This document shows, in pieces, positions 1 through 9,200 of a stretch of 64,000 bases of DNA; positions within the stretch are counted from its first letter, which is position 1, and every line of letters begins with the position of its first letter. The stretch comes from Bradyrhizobium campsiandrae (GTDB lineage Bacteria; Pseudomonadota; Alphaproteobacteria; Rhizobiales; Xanthobacteraceae), in contig NZ_JAANIH010000006.1 of assembly GCF_014529705.1 (NCBI RefSeq), forward strand, positions 124,001 to 188,000. The letters are read 5' to 3'. Below the pieces are notes generated by a model that had not been told where the DNA came from, made no database searches, and saw only the letters and a program-made list of their open reading frames with translations. The position numbers were made by a program, and so were the translations under genes.

Positions 1-989
1 TCAGAGCGACGCTGATGGTGGGCGGGGCGACAGCCGCAGCGTGGTTCCATGGCACGGCCGACGCGGCGCTGCTCGGCATGCTAGGGGCTCAACGCGCCGT
101 CCTGATCGTGGGCCAAGGGCTGTATCCTTACGCGCTGCGGAAAGTGGCGCGTTCGGACCTGCTTCGGGATTGGAGCGGCTTCGCGCACTATGGGATGCTC
201 GCCGCCGGCGCTTCGGTGCTACACCTTTCGGTTCCGGTCTCGATGCGCTTCGTCGTCGTGTCGGGCCTGGGTGCGAACGCCCCGGCGGTCACCGCGGGCT
301 TCTCGATGGCGATCGATCTGCTGCAACGGCCGTTCGCGGTGCTCGTCGCGGCCATTCATACCGTCAACTACCCCGAGGTCGTCCATCAATACGAGCGCGG
401 CAGCGCCGCCGATGCCCGTTCGGCCGTCGCCCACCTCCTCGACTTCATCATATGCGCCACCCTGGTGATGCTCGGAGGTCTGATCGGATTTCTGCCGGAC
501 GCCGGGCAATTGTTCGTTCCGGCGTCCATTCTGCCGGGCTTTCTCCAGACGTCGGCGGCCGCGGCCTGCTTCTATTTCATGCATTGTCATCTGCAATCCA
601 CGCTCGCGATTGCGCCACATTTGACGAAATCCGCGGTGCGGCTCGTCGTCGTCGCACTCTGCCAATTGCTGCTCGTCCTCGCCGTCGCCGTGCCGACACA
701 AGCAATCACGGGAATACCGACTTTCGTCCTGACCGGGGCGATCCTCGCAACCGCGATCGTCATCGTGCTCGCAGCGGGGCCCATGATCCGGTTCGGCGCA
801 ACGCCACGATGGAGTCTCGTCGCGGCATCCGTTGCGGGGGCCGCAATCATCGGCGCATTTTCGGCTGTTCCCTCGACGTCTGCGATCTGGCTGGGCGCGA
901 AGATCGTGGCGGCCACGGCGATCGTCGCGCTCCTTGCCTGGAGAGGACGCTTTCTCGAAGCGCCCGGCACATCCCGAGCAGATGTGTAA
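1..989 (+). CDS. Polysaccharide flippase-like membrane protein, 5' partial
   Basis: The reading frame is open to the first base of the window, so the N-terminus lies outside it; the first internal ATG is at 15. About 324 residues are visible and consist mainly of long hydrophobic segments separated by short loops, as in the C-terminal half of Wzx/MATE-like polysaccharide exporters. No catalytic motif is seen. It is followed after 183 bases by a second flippase-like gene on the same strand and lies at the head of an exopolysaccharide locus, which is the main support for the role. It could be another polytopic polysaccharide protein; the family call is tentative. Confidence 0.55.
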   Translation, partial: RATLMVGGATAAAWFHGTADAALLGMLGAQRAVLIVGQGLYPYALRKVARSDLLRDWSGFAHYGMLAAGASVLHLSVPVSMRFVVVSGLGANAPAVTAGFSMAIDLLQRPFAVLVAAIHTVNYPEVVHQYERGSAADARSAVAHLLDFIICATLVMLGGLIGFLPDAGQLFVPASILPGFLQTSAAAACFYFMHCHLQSTLAIAPHLTKSAVRLVVVALCQLLLVLAVAVPTQAITGIPTFVLTGAILATAIVIVLAAGPMIRFGATPRWSLVAASVAGAAIIGAFSAVPSTSAIWLGAKIVAATAIVALLAWRGRFLEAPGTSRADV

Positions 990-1172
990 AGACAGCATGA
1001 CGCCACCATGCGCGCGAAAACGAACAATGCTCTGCCCAACAACCCGGCAGTGCGACTTGCACGATCGCTTGTCTTGCCAGTTGTGCATGTGCGAGATAAA
1101 CGCGCGGGTGCGGGGGCTGGGGGATATGGAACTTGAGTGGATGTCATCCTCTGGCACCCGGAGATCGACGCA

Positions 1173-2615
1173 ATGCTGAAAAATCTGCTGTCGATGTCCG
1201 GCATGAACGTCCTCAAATCCGGCCTGCAGTTCGCGATGACCGTCATGATGACGTATTTCGCGGCGCCTGCAGAATTCGGCCTCGTCACCTTTTCGCTGCC
1301 GTTCGTCGGATTCATCGCGCTCCTGACCGATCTCGGCATGTCGAGCGCCATGGTGCAGCGGGCAACGCTCGATCGGGATGACGCGGGCGCGGCGATCACG
1401 CTGATCTGCGCCATCGGGCTGCTCTGCGCGGCGATCCTGGCGGCCATCTCCGCGCCTCTTGCCGCCGGCCTCGAAATGGAGGGATTGGGACGCGTGCTCG
1501 CCACGCTGTCGATTTCGGTGGTGCTCTCGATTGCCGCACTCGGCCCGCGCGCCGTGCTCGAGCGGCATTTGCGCTATCAGGTCGTGGCGAGCGTCGAGAT
1601 CACCGCCGTCATCGTCTCGGTCATCAGTTGCGTTCTGGGCGCTCTCCTCGGCTGGGGCGTCTGGGCACTGGTGAGCTATTATGTGGTCGTCCAGATCGTC
1701 CGCGCCGCGGCCTTCGCATTCATCGCGCGAAAGGACGTGCAGCTCAACTTTCAATGGGGCCGCGTGCGCTCGATCCTGACCTTCGGCGGCTGGGTGCTGG
1801 CCAGCAATCTGCTCAACTTTGCCGGCCGGGCGGTCGGCAACGTCCTGATCGGCGGCGCCGTCGGCGCGGCGGCCGTCGGCTTGTATGGCCTCGCCTACCA
1901 GATCATGATCCTTCCGCTGATGGTGATCACATGGCCCGGCAGCGGCGTCCTGATGGCTACGCTCAGCCGTCAGGCCGCAAGGGGTTCCCTGAAGGAGCGC
2001 AACGAGATCATCTGCGGCGTGCTGTCGCTGACGGCGGCCGTGGTGTTTCCCGGCATGCTCTATCTCACCTTCGGCGCCGACTATCTCTTCACCACGTTCT
2101 TTCCGGCCAAGTGGACCGGCATCATTCCCCTGGTCGGGCTGATGTCGATCGCCGGCGCGGCGCAATCGATCACGGCCTATAGCGGCGCCATGCTGCTGTC
2201 GCGCGGCAAGGCTAAGCTGCAATTCTGGGTGTCGACCGCGAACAGCATCTCGACCATCGTGGCGTTCGTCATCGGACTGAGATTTGGGCTGATCGGGATC
2301 ATCAAGATCTACCTCGCGGTGACGCTGGTCGTTTCCGTCGCCACGATGCTGATCACCTCGTGGGAAACCCGGCTGCCGGTGCTCGATCTGGTCAAGGCGC
2401 TTGCGCCTGCGACGATCGCGACGTTGCTCGGTCTCGTTGCCGCAAATCGCGTCATGGAAATGGCGGTGACACCGAGGTCCGCCTGGCTGCTTGGCACGGC
2501 TGCCTACGTCGTGACCATCGCGATCAGCTATCTGCTGTTTCACCGACAATTGGGACGAAGTGTCCTCGGTTTGCGCGATCTTGAACTGAACAAGGAGCGC
2601 GTTGCCGCCACCTAG
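1173..2615 (+). CDS. Wzx-type oligosaccharide flippase
   Basis: Polytopic membrane protein of about 480 residues, the usual length for Wzx/Polysacc_synt_3 flippases that move undecaprenyl-linked repeat units across the inner membrane. The N-terminus (MLKNLLSMSGMNVLKSGLQ) leads into the first helix, and a motif of the type DLGMSSAMVQR near residue 55 matches this family's early loop. About 12 hydrophobic segments follow. I chose ATG 1173 because it has GGAG 9-12 bases upstream; a GTG at 1137 is in frame but has poor spacing. The following glycosyltransferase-like gene is on the same strand 122 bases away. Confidence 0.82.
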   Translation: MLKNLLSMSGMNVLKSGLQFAMTVMMTYFAAPAEFGLVTFSLPFVGFIALLTDLGMSSAMVQRATLDRDDAGAAITLICAIGLLCAAILAAISAPLAAGLEMEGLGRVLATLSISVVLSIAALGPRAVLERHLRYQVVASVEITAVIVSVISCVLGALLGWGVWALVSYYVVVQIVRAAAFAFIARKDVQLNFQWGRVRSILTFGGWVLASNLLNFAGRAVGNVLIGGAVGAAAVGLYGLAYQIMILPLMVITWPGSGVLMATLSRQAARGSLKERNEIICGVLSLTAAVVFPGMLYLTFGADYLFTTFFPAKWTGIIPLVGLMSIAGAAQSITAYSGAMLLSRGKAKLQFWVSTANSISTIVAFVIGLRFGLIGIIKIYLAVTLVVSVATMLITSWETRLPVLDLVKALAPATIATLLGLVAANRVMEMAVTPRSAWLLGTAAYVVTIAISYLLFHRQLGRSVLGLRDLELNKERVAAT

Positions 2616-2737
2616 AAATCCGGCTCGATCGCAGCCCATGCGATCGGCCTCGAACCTTCACACCATCGGACAAACCTGCAAGACTTCGACGAGCTAGCGA
2701 CAGTATCTGCCGCGCCAGACCGCGAGGATTTGATGAG

Positions 2738-3502
2738 ATGACATCGAAAGGACCCATGAATATCCTGATCATGACGGCGACCATCACGCCGAAAGCCGAC
2801 GTCAGAAGTCTCGGCCGCAAGGATCCCGCCCTCCGCCGCAAGGATTATGAAGACGCGCTCGGGTTCTATGGCCGCCTGGTCGGCCAGTGCATCGACCAGA
2901 TCGTCTTCGTCGAGAACTCCGAATCCGACCTGTCGAGCCTCAAGGCCATCGCCGAGCAATTGAACATCATGGACAAGATCGAGTTCATATCCTTCCCGGG
3001 GCTGGATTACCCGCAGATGTATGGCCGTGGCTACGGCGAACTGTTCCTGCTCGACTATGCCATGGAGAATTCGCGCTTCGTCAGGGAAGCCGAGGCGAAC
3101 ACCCCGATCTGGAAGGTCACCGGCCGCTACATCGTCCTCAATCTTGCCAAGCTGATCCAGAAGCGCCCGAAAGAATTCGACTTCTACGTCAACATGCGCA
3201 ACTACCCCAAGAGGGTCGTCGACATGTACATGATGGCGTGGACCAAAGCCGGCTATCGCCGATATCTCCAGGGCAAATGCAAGCTCTATGAGGAGACGTC
3301 CGCTGCCGCGTTCCCCGAGAAGGCGTTGCGCGACGATTTCGACGCCGCGCCGCGAACGTCGAAATTCGTTCGACGGTTCCGGACCGTGCCGCTCGTGAGC
3401 GGCATCCGTGGCCTCGACAATAAGGGATATGCAACCGACAACATCTGGAAGTTCTACATCCGGGTGGGGCTAGACACGGTCTGCCCGTGGCTCTGGATCT
3501 AG
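2738..3502 (+). CDS. Putative glycosyltransferase-like polysaccharide synthesis protein
   Basis: Soluble protein of about 254 residues. It begins with a strand-forming segment (MNILIMTATI) and contains KVTGRYIVLN near residue 128, a motif seen in uncharacterised capsule/EPS glycosyltransferase-like proteins where an acceptor-side K-TGR-Y signature recurs. There is no transmembrane segment or signal peptide. The start is uncertain: ATG 2738 has GAGG 10 bases upstream, and ATG 2756 has AAAGGA close by. It lies between a flippase and glycosidase/GT2 genes, consistent with adding one sugar of the repeat unit. No activity can be assigned from sequence alone. Confidence 0.6.
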   Translation: MTSKGPMNILIMTATITPKADVRSLGRKDPALRRKDYEDALGFYGRLVGQCIDQIVFVENSESDLSSLKAIAEQLNIMDKIEFISFPGLDYPQMYGRGYGELFLLDYAMENSRFVREAEANTPIWKVTGRYIVLNLAKLIQKRPKEFDFYVNMRNYPKRVVDMYMMAWTKAGYRRYLQGKCKLYEETSAAAFPEKALRDDFDAAPRTSKFVRRFRTVPLVSGIRGLDNKGYATDNIWKFYIRVGLDTVCPWLWI

Positions 3503-3521
3503 ACCGAACGTTGCCGCAGGG

Positions 3522-3549
3522 GCGGCAGCTGCAGCGCCTGACCTGCCGC
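3522..3549. terminator. Inverted repeat between convergent genes
   Basis: GCGGCAG at 3522-3528 pairs with CTGCCGC at 3543-3549 across a 14-base loop, in the 49-base gap between a plus-strand and a minus-strand gene. No clear U-tract follows, so it is a weak bidirectional terminator candidate. Confidence 0.35.
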
Positions 3550-3551
3550 TG

Positions 3552-4652
3552 CTACATTCCCCGCTTGTTCAGCTCCTCGGCCTCGTGCGGCGCGAGTTCC
3601 TTTCCCGCGAAGCGCGACACCATGTAAAGCGGAATCTTCGGCGTCTTGAGGTCGTACATCAAACCGAAGCGGTTTTCCGGCGGGGCTTTCTTCGGCTCGT
3701 CGAACAGCTCGTAGATCAGCACGCTCTCGACGTCGGCATCGACCTGGTTGGCGATGAAGCTCAAGGTCGTATGCAGGCTCTTGAAGCATGCCTCGGTGAG
3801 AGGCTTGCCGGCCTCGTTCTCGTAAGCCGGCTTGTAGATCTCTCCGCAATTGACCTCGTTGAAGACCACAGGCTTGCCATACGACCCAAGCTTCTTGAAC
3901 AGGTTGTAGGGCTGCCGGCTGCCTCCCCACGCGCGGTTCGGATTCTGATTCAGGACCTCGTAGTAGTGATAGGAGATCACGTCGAAGCCGACGCCTTTCG
4001 ACGCCATGAAGTCGAGGAAGCCGAACATCGTCGATGTGGTGTTGAGCACCCGTCGCAAATGCGTGCCGTTCTCGCGATTGATCTTGTCGATCGCATCCGA
4101 CATGCCCTTGAGCACCGCGACCCAGTCGTTCATGACCGGCATGTCGAATTCCTCGGCGGTCCAGCCGCGGCCGTAGAGCTTCTTGCCGCTGGAATCCAGC
4201 GCCAGAAGGTTGATCTCGTTGCCCATCTCCCAATCTTTGATCTGATCCTTGAAGTTGATCACGAAGCTATAGGTTCTCGAATAGGCCTGCTGGTACAGCG
4301 CGTTCCAGTCGCCGGCCGGATATTTGCCGCCATCGGTGCGATCACCCCAGGCAAAAGGAGTTGCCAATATCGGCTTGAGCGTGATGCCGTAGGTCTTGGC
4401 GAGCGCGAGCATGTCCCGGTACATCTGCACTTCGTAGGGATCGGTGTCCCGTGCGAGGTTCGCACCGACCCTGTACTGCGTGAGCCCGCGCGCCCGCATG
4501 ACCTCGAAGATCGCCTTCAGGTCTGCGCGTCGTCCGTCGGGACCGTCGACCCCCCATGTGAGCGGACCTGCGCTGGCAGTCTCGACGAACGTCGCCAGAC
4601 TGAGCGCTATGAACAGTGCAGCCAGAATCGCTCTCTTCACTTGCCGGAACAT
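3552..4652 (-). CDS. Secreted clan GH-A glycoside hydrolase (PslG/GH39-like)
   Basis: Exported protein of about 366 residues with a signal peptide (basic MFRQVKR, hydrophobic core, cleavage near ASAGP). It carries the two clan GH-A catalytic signatures: WEMGNEINL, giving acid/base Glu146, and VVFNEVNCGE, giving nucleophile Glu266 (numbered from MFRQ). Late in the protein, YELFDEP and FGLMYD segments followed by TPK complete the barrel. Enzymes of this type in EPS loci, such as PslG of Pseudomonas, trim the polymer in the periplasm; this role is inferred from context. ATG 4652 is chosen because GGAGG (4656-4661 on the complement) sits 5 bases upstream; in-frame ATGs further upstream lack this. 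It is transcribed against its neighbours. Confidence 0.8.
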   Translation of the reverse strand: MFRQVKRAILAALFIALSLATFVETASAGPLTWGVDGPDGRRADLKAIFEVMRARGLTQYRVGANLARDTDPYEVQMYRDMLALAKTYGITLKPILATPFAWGDRTDGGKYPAGDWNALYQQAYSRTYSFVINFKDQIKDWEMGNEINLLALDSSGKKLYGRGWTAEEFDMPVMNDWVAVLKGMSDAIDKINRENGTHLRRVLNTTSTMFGFLDFMASKGVGFDVISYHYYEVLNQNPNRAWGGSRQPYNLFKKLGSYGKPVVFNEVNCGEIYKPAYENEAGKPLTEACFKSLHTTLSFIANQVDADVESVLIYELFDEPKKAPPENRFGLMYDLKTPKIPLYMVSRFAGKELAPHEAEELNKRGM

Positions 4653-4856
4653 TGCGCCTCCGTGCATTCGGGAAACTGCATGCATCAGATTCTGATCCAC
4701 CATCGCCTGCATCCGTACGACCGACCTTCACAATATGATCACAATCCGCTTTCACCGGGAGGGCACAGCCGCTTCCGGAGCGAACAGGAGGCTTGCACGC
4801 TTTTGTGGCGAAAATTGCCGGCGAAATTGCCGTTCCAATTCGGCCGAGTAGCTATA

Positions 4857-5870
4857 ATGTCGTCCGAACGAAATGAACTGATGCCAAGCGAGAGTAAATT
4901 GTCGAACGCTCCACTGGAACCGAAGCCATCGATCGTTCTCAATCGCACGACCAGCGCGGGACGATCGGTCGCATGTGTCATCGTCACTTACGGGCGGCGC
5001 GAGCAGCTGGTGCGGCGGACCGTGGCAGCTGTCCAGAGCAACCAAGCGGTCAAACGCGTGATCGTGGTCGACAATGGATGCAGACGCCCCGTCCGGGCTG
5101 ACGATTTCGCAACCGAGCCACGCGTCGACGTCATCAGGCTGGATTCGAATCTGGGATCTGCCGGCGGATTTCATGCCGGGATCACCGCCGTCCAGCGGCT
5201 CGAAGACGACGATGTGGGATTTGTCTTGATTCTGGACGACGATAATGTCGGCGAGGACGGCTTCCTCGAGCGCCTGCTCGCGCTGCATACGGCGCTCGGC
5301 GCGACCGATGATATCGGGCTGTGCGCGTTGCGCAGGCATCGGGGTATTTATCCGACCCTGCTCGCCGATCAGAACGCCGTGGCCATCCGCGCCAACTCGT
5401 TCCTGAATTTTCACCTCGCCTCGCTTCCGTCGAAACTATGGCGACGGTTCACGCGATCCGGCCGGCCAGATCAGGACAATCACGGGGAACTTCATCTGCG
5501 CCGGATCGAGACTGCCCCTTATGGCGGGCTGCTGCTGCCGATGGCCGCCATCCGGAAGGTGTCGCCCCCGAACAAGGATTTCGTCCTCTACAGCGACGAC
5601 CACGACTACTCGCTGCGGCTGATGGACGCCGGCATTACCGTCTATCTGACCGATGTGGGCTGCATCAACGATGCCGAGGAATCCTGGGACAAGCCCAGCA
5701 CCAGTGCACGCAGCGCGCTTGTCAGTCCCGCTGCACCTGCCTGGCGGCTCTATTATGCCTGCCGGAACCGAATCCTTATTGAGAAACGGTATACAACCTC
5801 CCCGATCATTTATCGAATCAACCGAACGAGCTATGTCGGCCTCCTCGCGATCGAGGCAATCCTGGCCTAG
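4857..5870 (+). CDS. GT2 family glycosyltransferase, C-terminus cut by in-frame amber codon
   Basis: About 337 residues of GT-A fold: CVIVTYGRREQL starts the nucleotide-binding half near residue 42, VIVVDNG follows near 65, LILDDDN near 124 supplies the metal-binding Asp cluster, and YSDDHDYSLRL near 244 is the usual acceptor-side motif of rhamnosyl/galactofuranosyl-type GT2 enzymes. It ends at TAG 5868-5870 after EAILA. Translation past the TAG in the same frame continues for 45 codons with a sequence typical of this family's tail (LLEAISDG, QRLGW) to a stop at 6006-6008. The gene therefore looks like a recent nonsense truncation. It may still fold, since the lost part is a C-terminal helix. 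The start may also be ATG 4881. Confidence 0.75.
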   Translation: MSSERNELMPSESKLSNAPLEPKPSIVLNRTTSAGRSVACVIVTYGRREQLVRRTVAAVQSNQAVKRVIVVDNGCRRPVRADDFATEPRVDVIRLDSNLGSAGGFHAGITAVQRLEDDDVGFVLILDDDNVGEDGFLERLLALHTALGATDDIGLCALRRHRGIYPTLLADQNAVAIRANSFLNFHLASLPSKLWRRFTRSGRPDQDNHGELHLRRIETAPYGGLLLPMAAIRKVSPPNKDFVLYSDDHDYSLRLMDAGITVYLTDVGCINDAEESWDKPSTSARSALVSPAAPAWRLYYACRNRILIEKRYTTSPIIYRINRTSYVGLLAIEAILA

Positions 5871-6008
5871 CGCAGCCTGAGCGGCGCCAGAAAGGCGCTG
5901 CGACCGCTGCTGGAAGCCATCTCCGACGGCGATGCGCAGCGACTCGGGTGGCGAAGCGAGTATCAGTTGCCTGGCGCATCGGCATCGAACACCGCATCGG
6001 TGCATTAG
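5871..6008 (+). pseudogene. Disconnected C-terminal coding remnant of the GT2 gene
   Basis: Forty-five sense codons in the same frame as the GT2 gene, directly after its TAG stop, ending at a second TAG (6006-6008). The encoded Arg/Leu-rich helix, followed by AISDG and RLGW, resembles the normal end of GT2 glycosyltransferases. It has no start codon or ribosome-binding site of its own, so it is expressed only by readthrough. Confidence 0.5.
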
Positions 6009-6270
6009 CGCGCGACGAATCATTTTCATCTTCGTCACGTCGTTGTCGTGAAAAGATTCCGTAGAACAACGGGCATGCGCGGACGCTGATTTGGCGATCG
6101 CGACGAGTTCCCACATGGAACAAGCAGTGTCGCACAATATGCTGAAAATACTTGCAGTTCGTTCAGCGAAAAGCCGCGGATACCTACATCTTTAGCCTTC
6201 TTTCTAACGTCACTGACAAACTCTGCCGCTACGCAATGAAGCAACACAGCGGGCATCACCAGAGCAACTC
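6009..6270. other. Intergenic region upstream of the large secreted glycosidase
   Basis: About 260 bases without a supported gene, more AT-rich than its surroundings. It should hold the promoter of the gene at 6271. I see no convincing -35/-10 pair or operator. Confidence 0.4.
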
Positions 6271-9200
6271 ATGTCGACGACTATCACCAGCAGCAATCAA
6301 GCCTTTCTCGCCTCAAGCGCTTTCGCGAGCGCCATCGACGTCAACACGCACTTGTCATATGCGTTGGGCATGTACCACAACCTCGCGCTGATCGAAGACT
6401 ATCTCAAATATCTCGGCGTCTCCACGCTTCGCGACGTTTTGACCAACATTCCAGCAGCACAACCTGTGCTTGATGGCCTGGCGAACGACGGATACAAATT
6501 CGATCTCGGCGTCTCATCATCGATCCCGGCGACCGGCGCCGCCGGCCTGCAGCAATACATTGCCGCGCTCGATGCGTTCCAGGCGGCCCACCCGGGCAGC
6601 GTCATCGCGCTCGAAGGCCTGAACGAAGTCAATCTCCAGGCGTTCAGCTACAATGGCAGTTCGTCGATCAGCGCCGCCGCGCAATTCCAGCAGGCGCTCT
6701 ACAGCGCGATCAAGGCCGACGCTTCCCTCGCGAAGCTTCCGGTCTACAATCTGACCCTCGGCTACGACGACCCCGCGGATTTCGCCAAGCTCGGCAATCT
6801 CGGTGCGTCCTCGGACTACGCCAACTCGCACGCCTATGTCAGCACCGGTACGACGCCTGCGGCCGCGCTGGCATCGGCGCTGAACCTGGCAAGCTCGGTA
6901 TCACCAGGCGATCCCACGGTGATCACCGAAACCGGATACACCACGCTGAGCACCACGCCATATCTCGGTGTGAACGAATCGGTCCAGGCGAAATCCATCC
7001 TCAACACCCTGATGGACGCCTTCAAGAGCGGTGTCGGCACAACCTATCTCTACGAGCTGCTCGATCGCAACTCGTCGAGCAGCGACACCGACCCGCAGAG
7101 CCATTTCGGACTGTTCTATGACGACGGCACGCCCAAGCTGGCTGCCACCGCCGTGCATAATCTGACGACAATCCTCAACGACGACGGAACCGGCAGCGGC
7201 CAGCCGACGAGCCCCTTGAGTTACACGCTGAGCAACATGCCCGACTCCGGCAACAGCATGGTGCTTGGCAAGAGCAACGGCGCTTACGATCTCGTCGTCT
7301 GGGCCGAACCGAAGGTCTGGGATCCCAAGACGAACACGGAGATCAGCAATCCGAGCCAGACCGTCACGGTTCAGCTCGACGGCGTGCACCAGTCCATCAA
7401 GGTCTACGATCCCACCGGCGGCACCGACCCGATCGCGACCTACACCAATGTCAGCTCATTCACGATTCCCGTGAGCGATCACCCGATCATCATCGAGATC
7501 GATGGCGTCGCCCGGGCTCCCTCGAATCCCGGCCAGACCAGCGACGTCACCGGCACTGCCGCCCAGATCGTCGCCGAACTCGCCGATCTCTCGGCCTCCA
7601 CGACGCTGCAATCGATCACCCTGACGGACACCCACGTGCTGGCCGTCGCCTCGGCGTCGACGATGAACTACATCATTTCGCACTACGGCAACGCGCTGGC
7701 GGCGATTCAGGGCGGCTACTCCTTCTCCGTGACGACCTCCACGACGAGCTGGAGCGAGACGAAATTCTTCAATGCCTCCGGCACGCTGACGGGAACGCAG
7801 ACGTCGAATTTCAGCAACGGCGTCATCACCAGCAAATCGCTCGTCAACGTCGACTCCAGCAGCGACACGATCTTGTACGCAGCCGGCGTGAAGACGCAGG
7901 AAGTCATCGTCAGCGCCAACGGCGCGAAGCAGACCATCAACTACAATTCGGACGGCAGCATCTCCAGCGAAACGGTCCTCGGCTCCGACAAATCGGTCAC
8001 GACGACGGTTTACGCCAACGGCCTGAAGTCCAAGGTCTACGAGACCAACGCCGACGGAACTCATATCAACACGTTCTACGGCATCACCGGGCAGGCCTAC
8101 GCCACTCAGATCCAGACTCTCAAGGCTGACGGGACGATCACGTCCATTACCAACCTGCACGCCGACGGCACGACGCAATACACCAAGGTGGTCAACGCCG
8201 ACGGCAGCACCACAACGGATCTCTACAACAGCGCCGGACAGAAGACGTCGGAGGTGCGCAACTACACCGACGGCTCGAGCCTGACCACGACCTACAACAC
8301 CTCCGGAGCGGTGACGCAGACCGTTGCCAAGGGTGCCGGCGGTGCCAGCACGACCACCAACTACCTCGCGGGGGTGCAGACGTCGATCTACATCACCAGC
8401 GCCGACGGCACCAAGGAAGCCAAGCTGTTCACATCAGGTGTGATCTCCAGCGATACCATCCAGAAGACGGACGGATCATCGACGGTGACGCTCTATGTCA
8501 ATGGCGCCAAATCGAAGGTGTACGTCACCAACACCGACGGCACCCACACCAACACCTTCTACAATATCACCGGCCAGGCCTACACGACGCAGATCCAGAC
8601 CACCAAGGCCGACGGAACGGTGACCGCCATTACCCAACTGCATGCCGACGGCACGACGCAATATACCAAGGTCCTGAACGCTGACGGCGGCACCACCACC
8701 GGCTTCTACAACAGCGCCGGACAGAAAATCTCGGTCGTCCAGAATTACGCCGACGGCTCGAGCCTCACCACGACCTACAATACGTCGGGGGTCGCGACGC
8801 AGACGGTCTCCAAGTCTGCCAACGGCACGGCCACGACGACGAACCTCAACGCGGGCGTTCCGACGTCGATCTATATCGCCGCCGCCGACGGCAGCAAGGA
8901 GACCAAGCTGTTCGCAGCCGGCGTGATCACCAGCGATCTCGTCCAGAAGACCGACGGCTCCTCGACGATGACGGTCTATGCCAACGGCGTCAAATCCAAG
9001 GTGTATGTCACCAACGCCGACGGCACCCACACCAACACGTTCTACAATATCACGGGTCAGCCCTACACGACGCAGATCCAGACCACCAAGGCCGACGGAA
9101 CCGTGACGGCTTTCACCAACCTTCACGCTGACGGCACCACGCAGTACACCAAGATCACCAACGCGGACGGCAGCACCACCACCGGCCTCTACAACACGGC

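Noticed and set aside
219..2639. Long open frame on the minus strand opposite the flippase genes
   Set aside because: Composition is Arg/Gly/Asp-rich without domains, as expected for the antisense of GC-rich genes; the plus-strand genes have clear family motifs.
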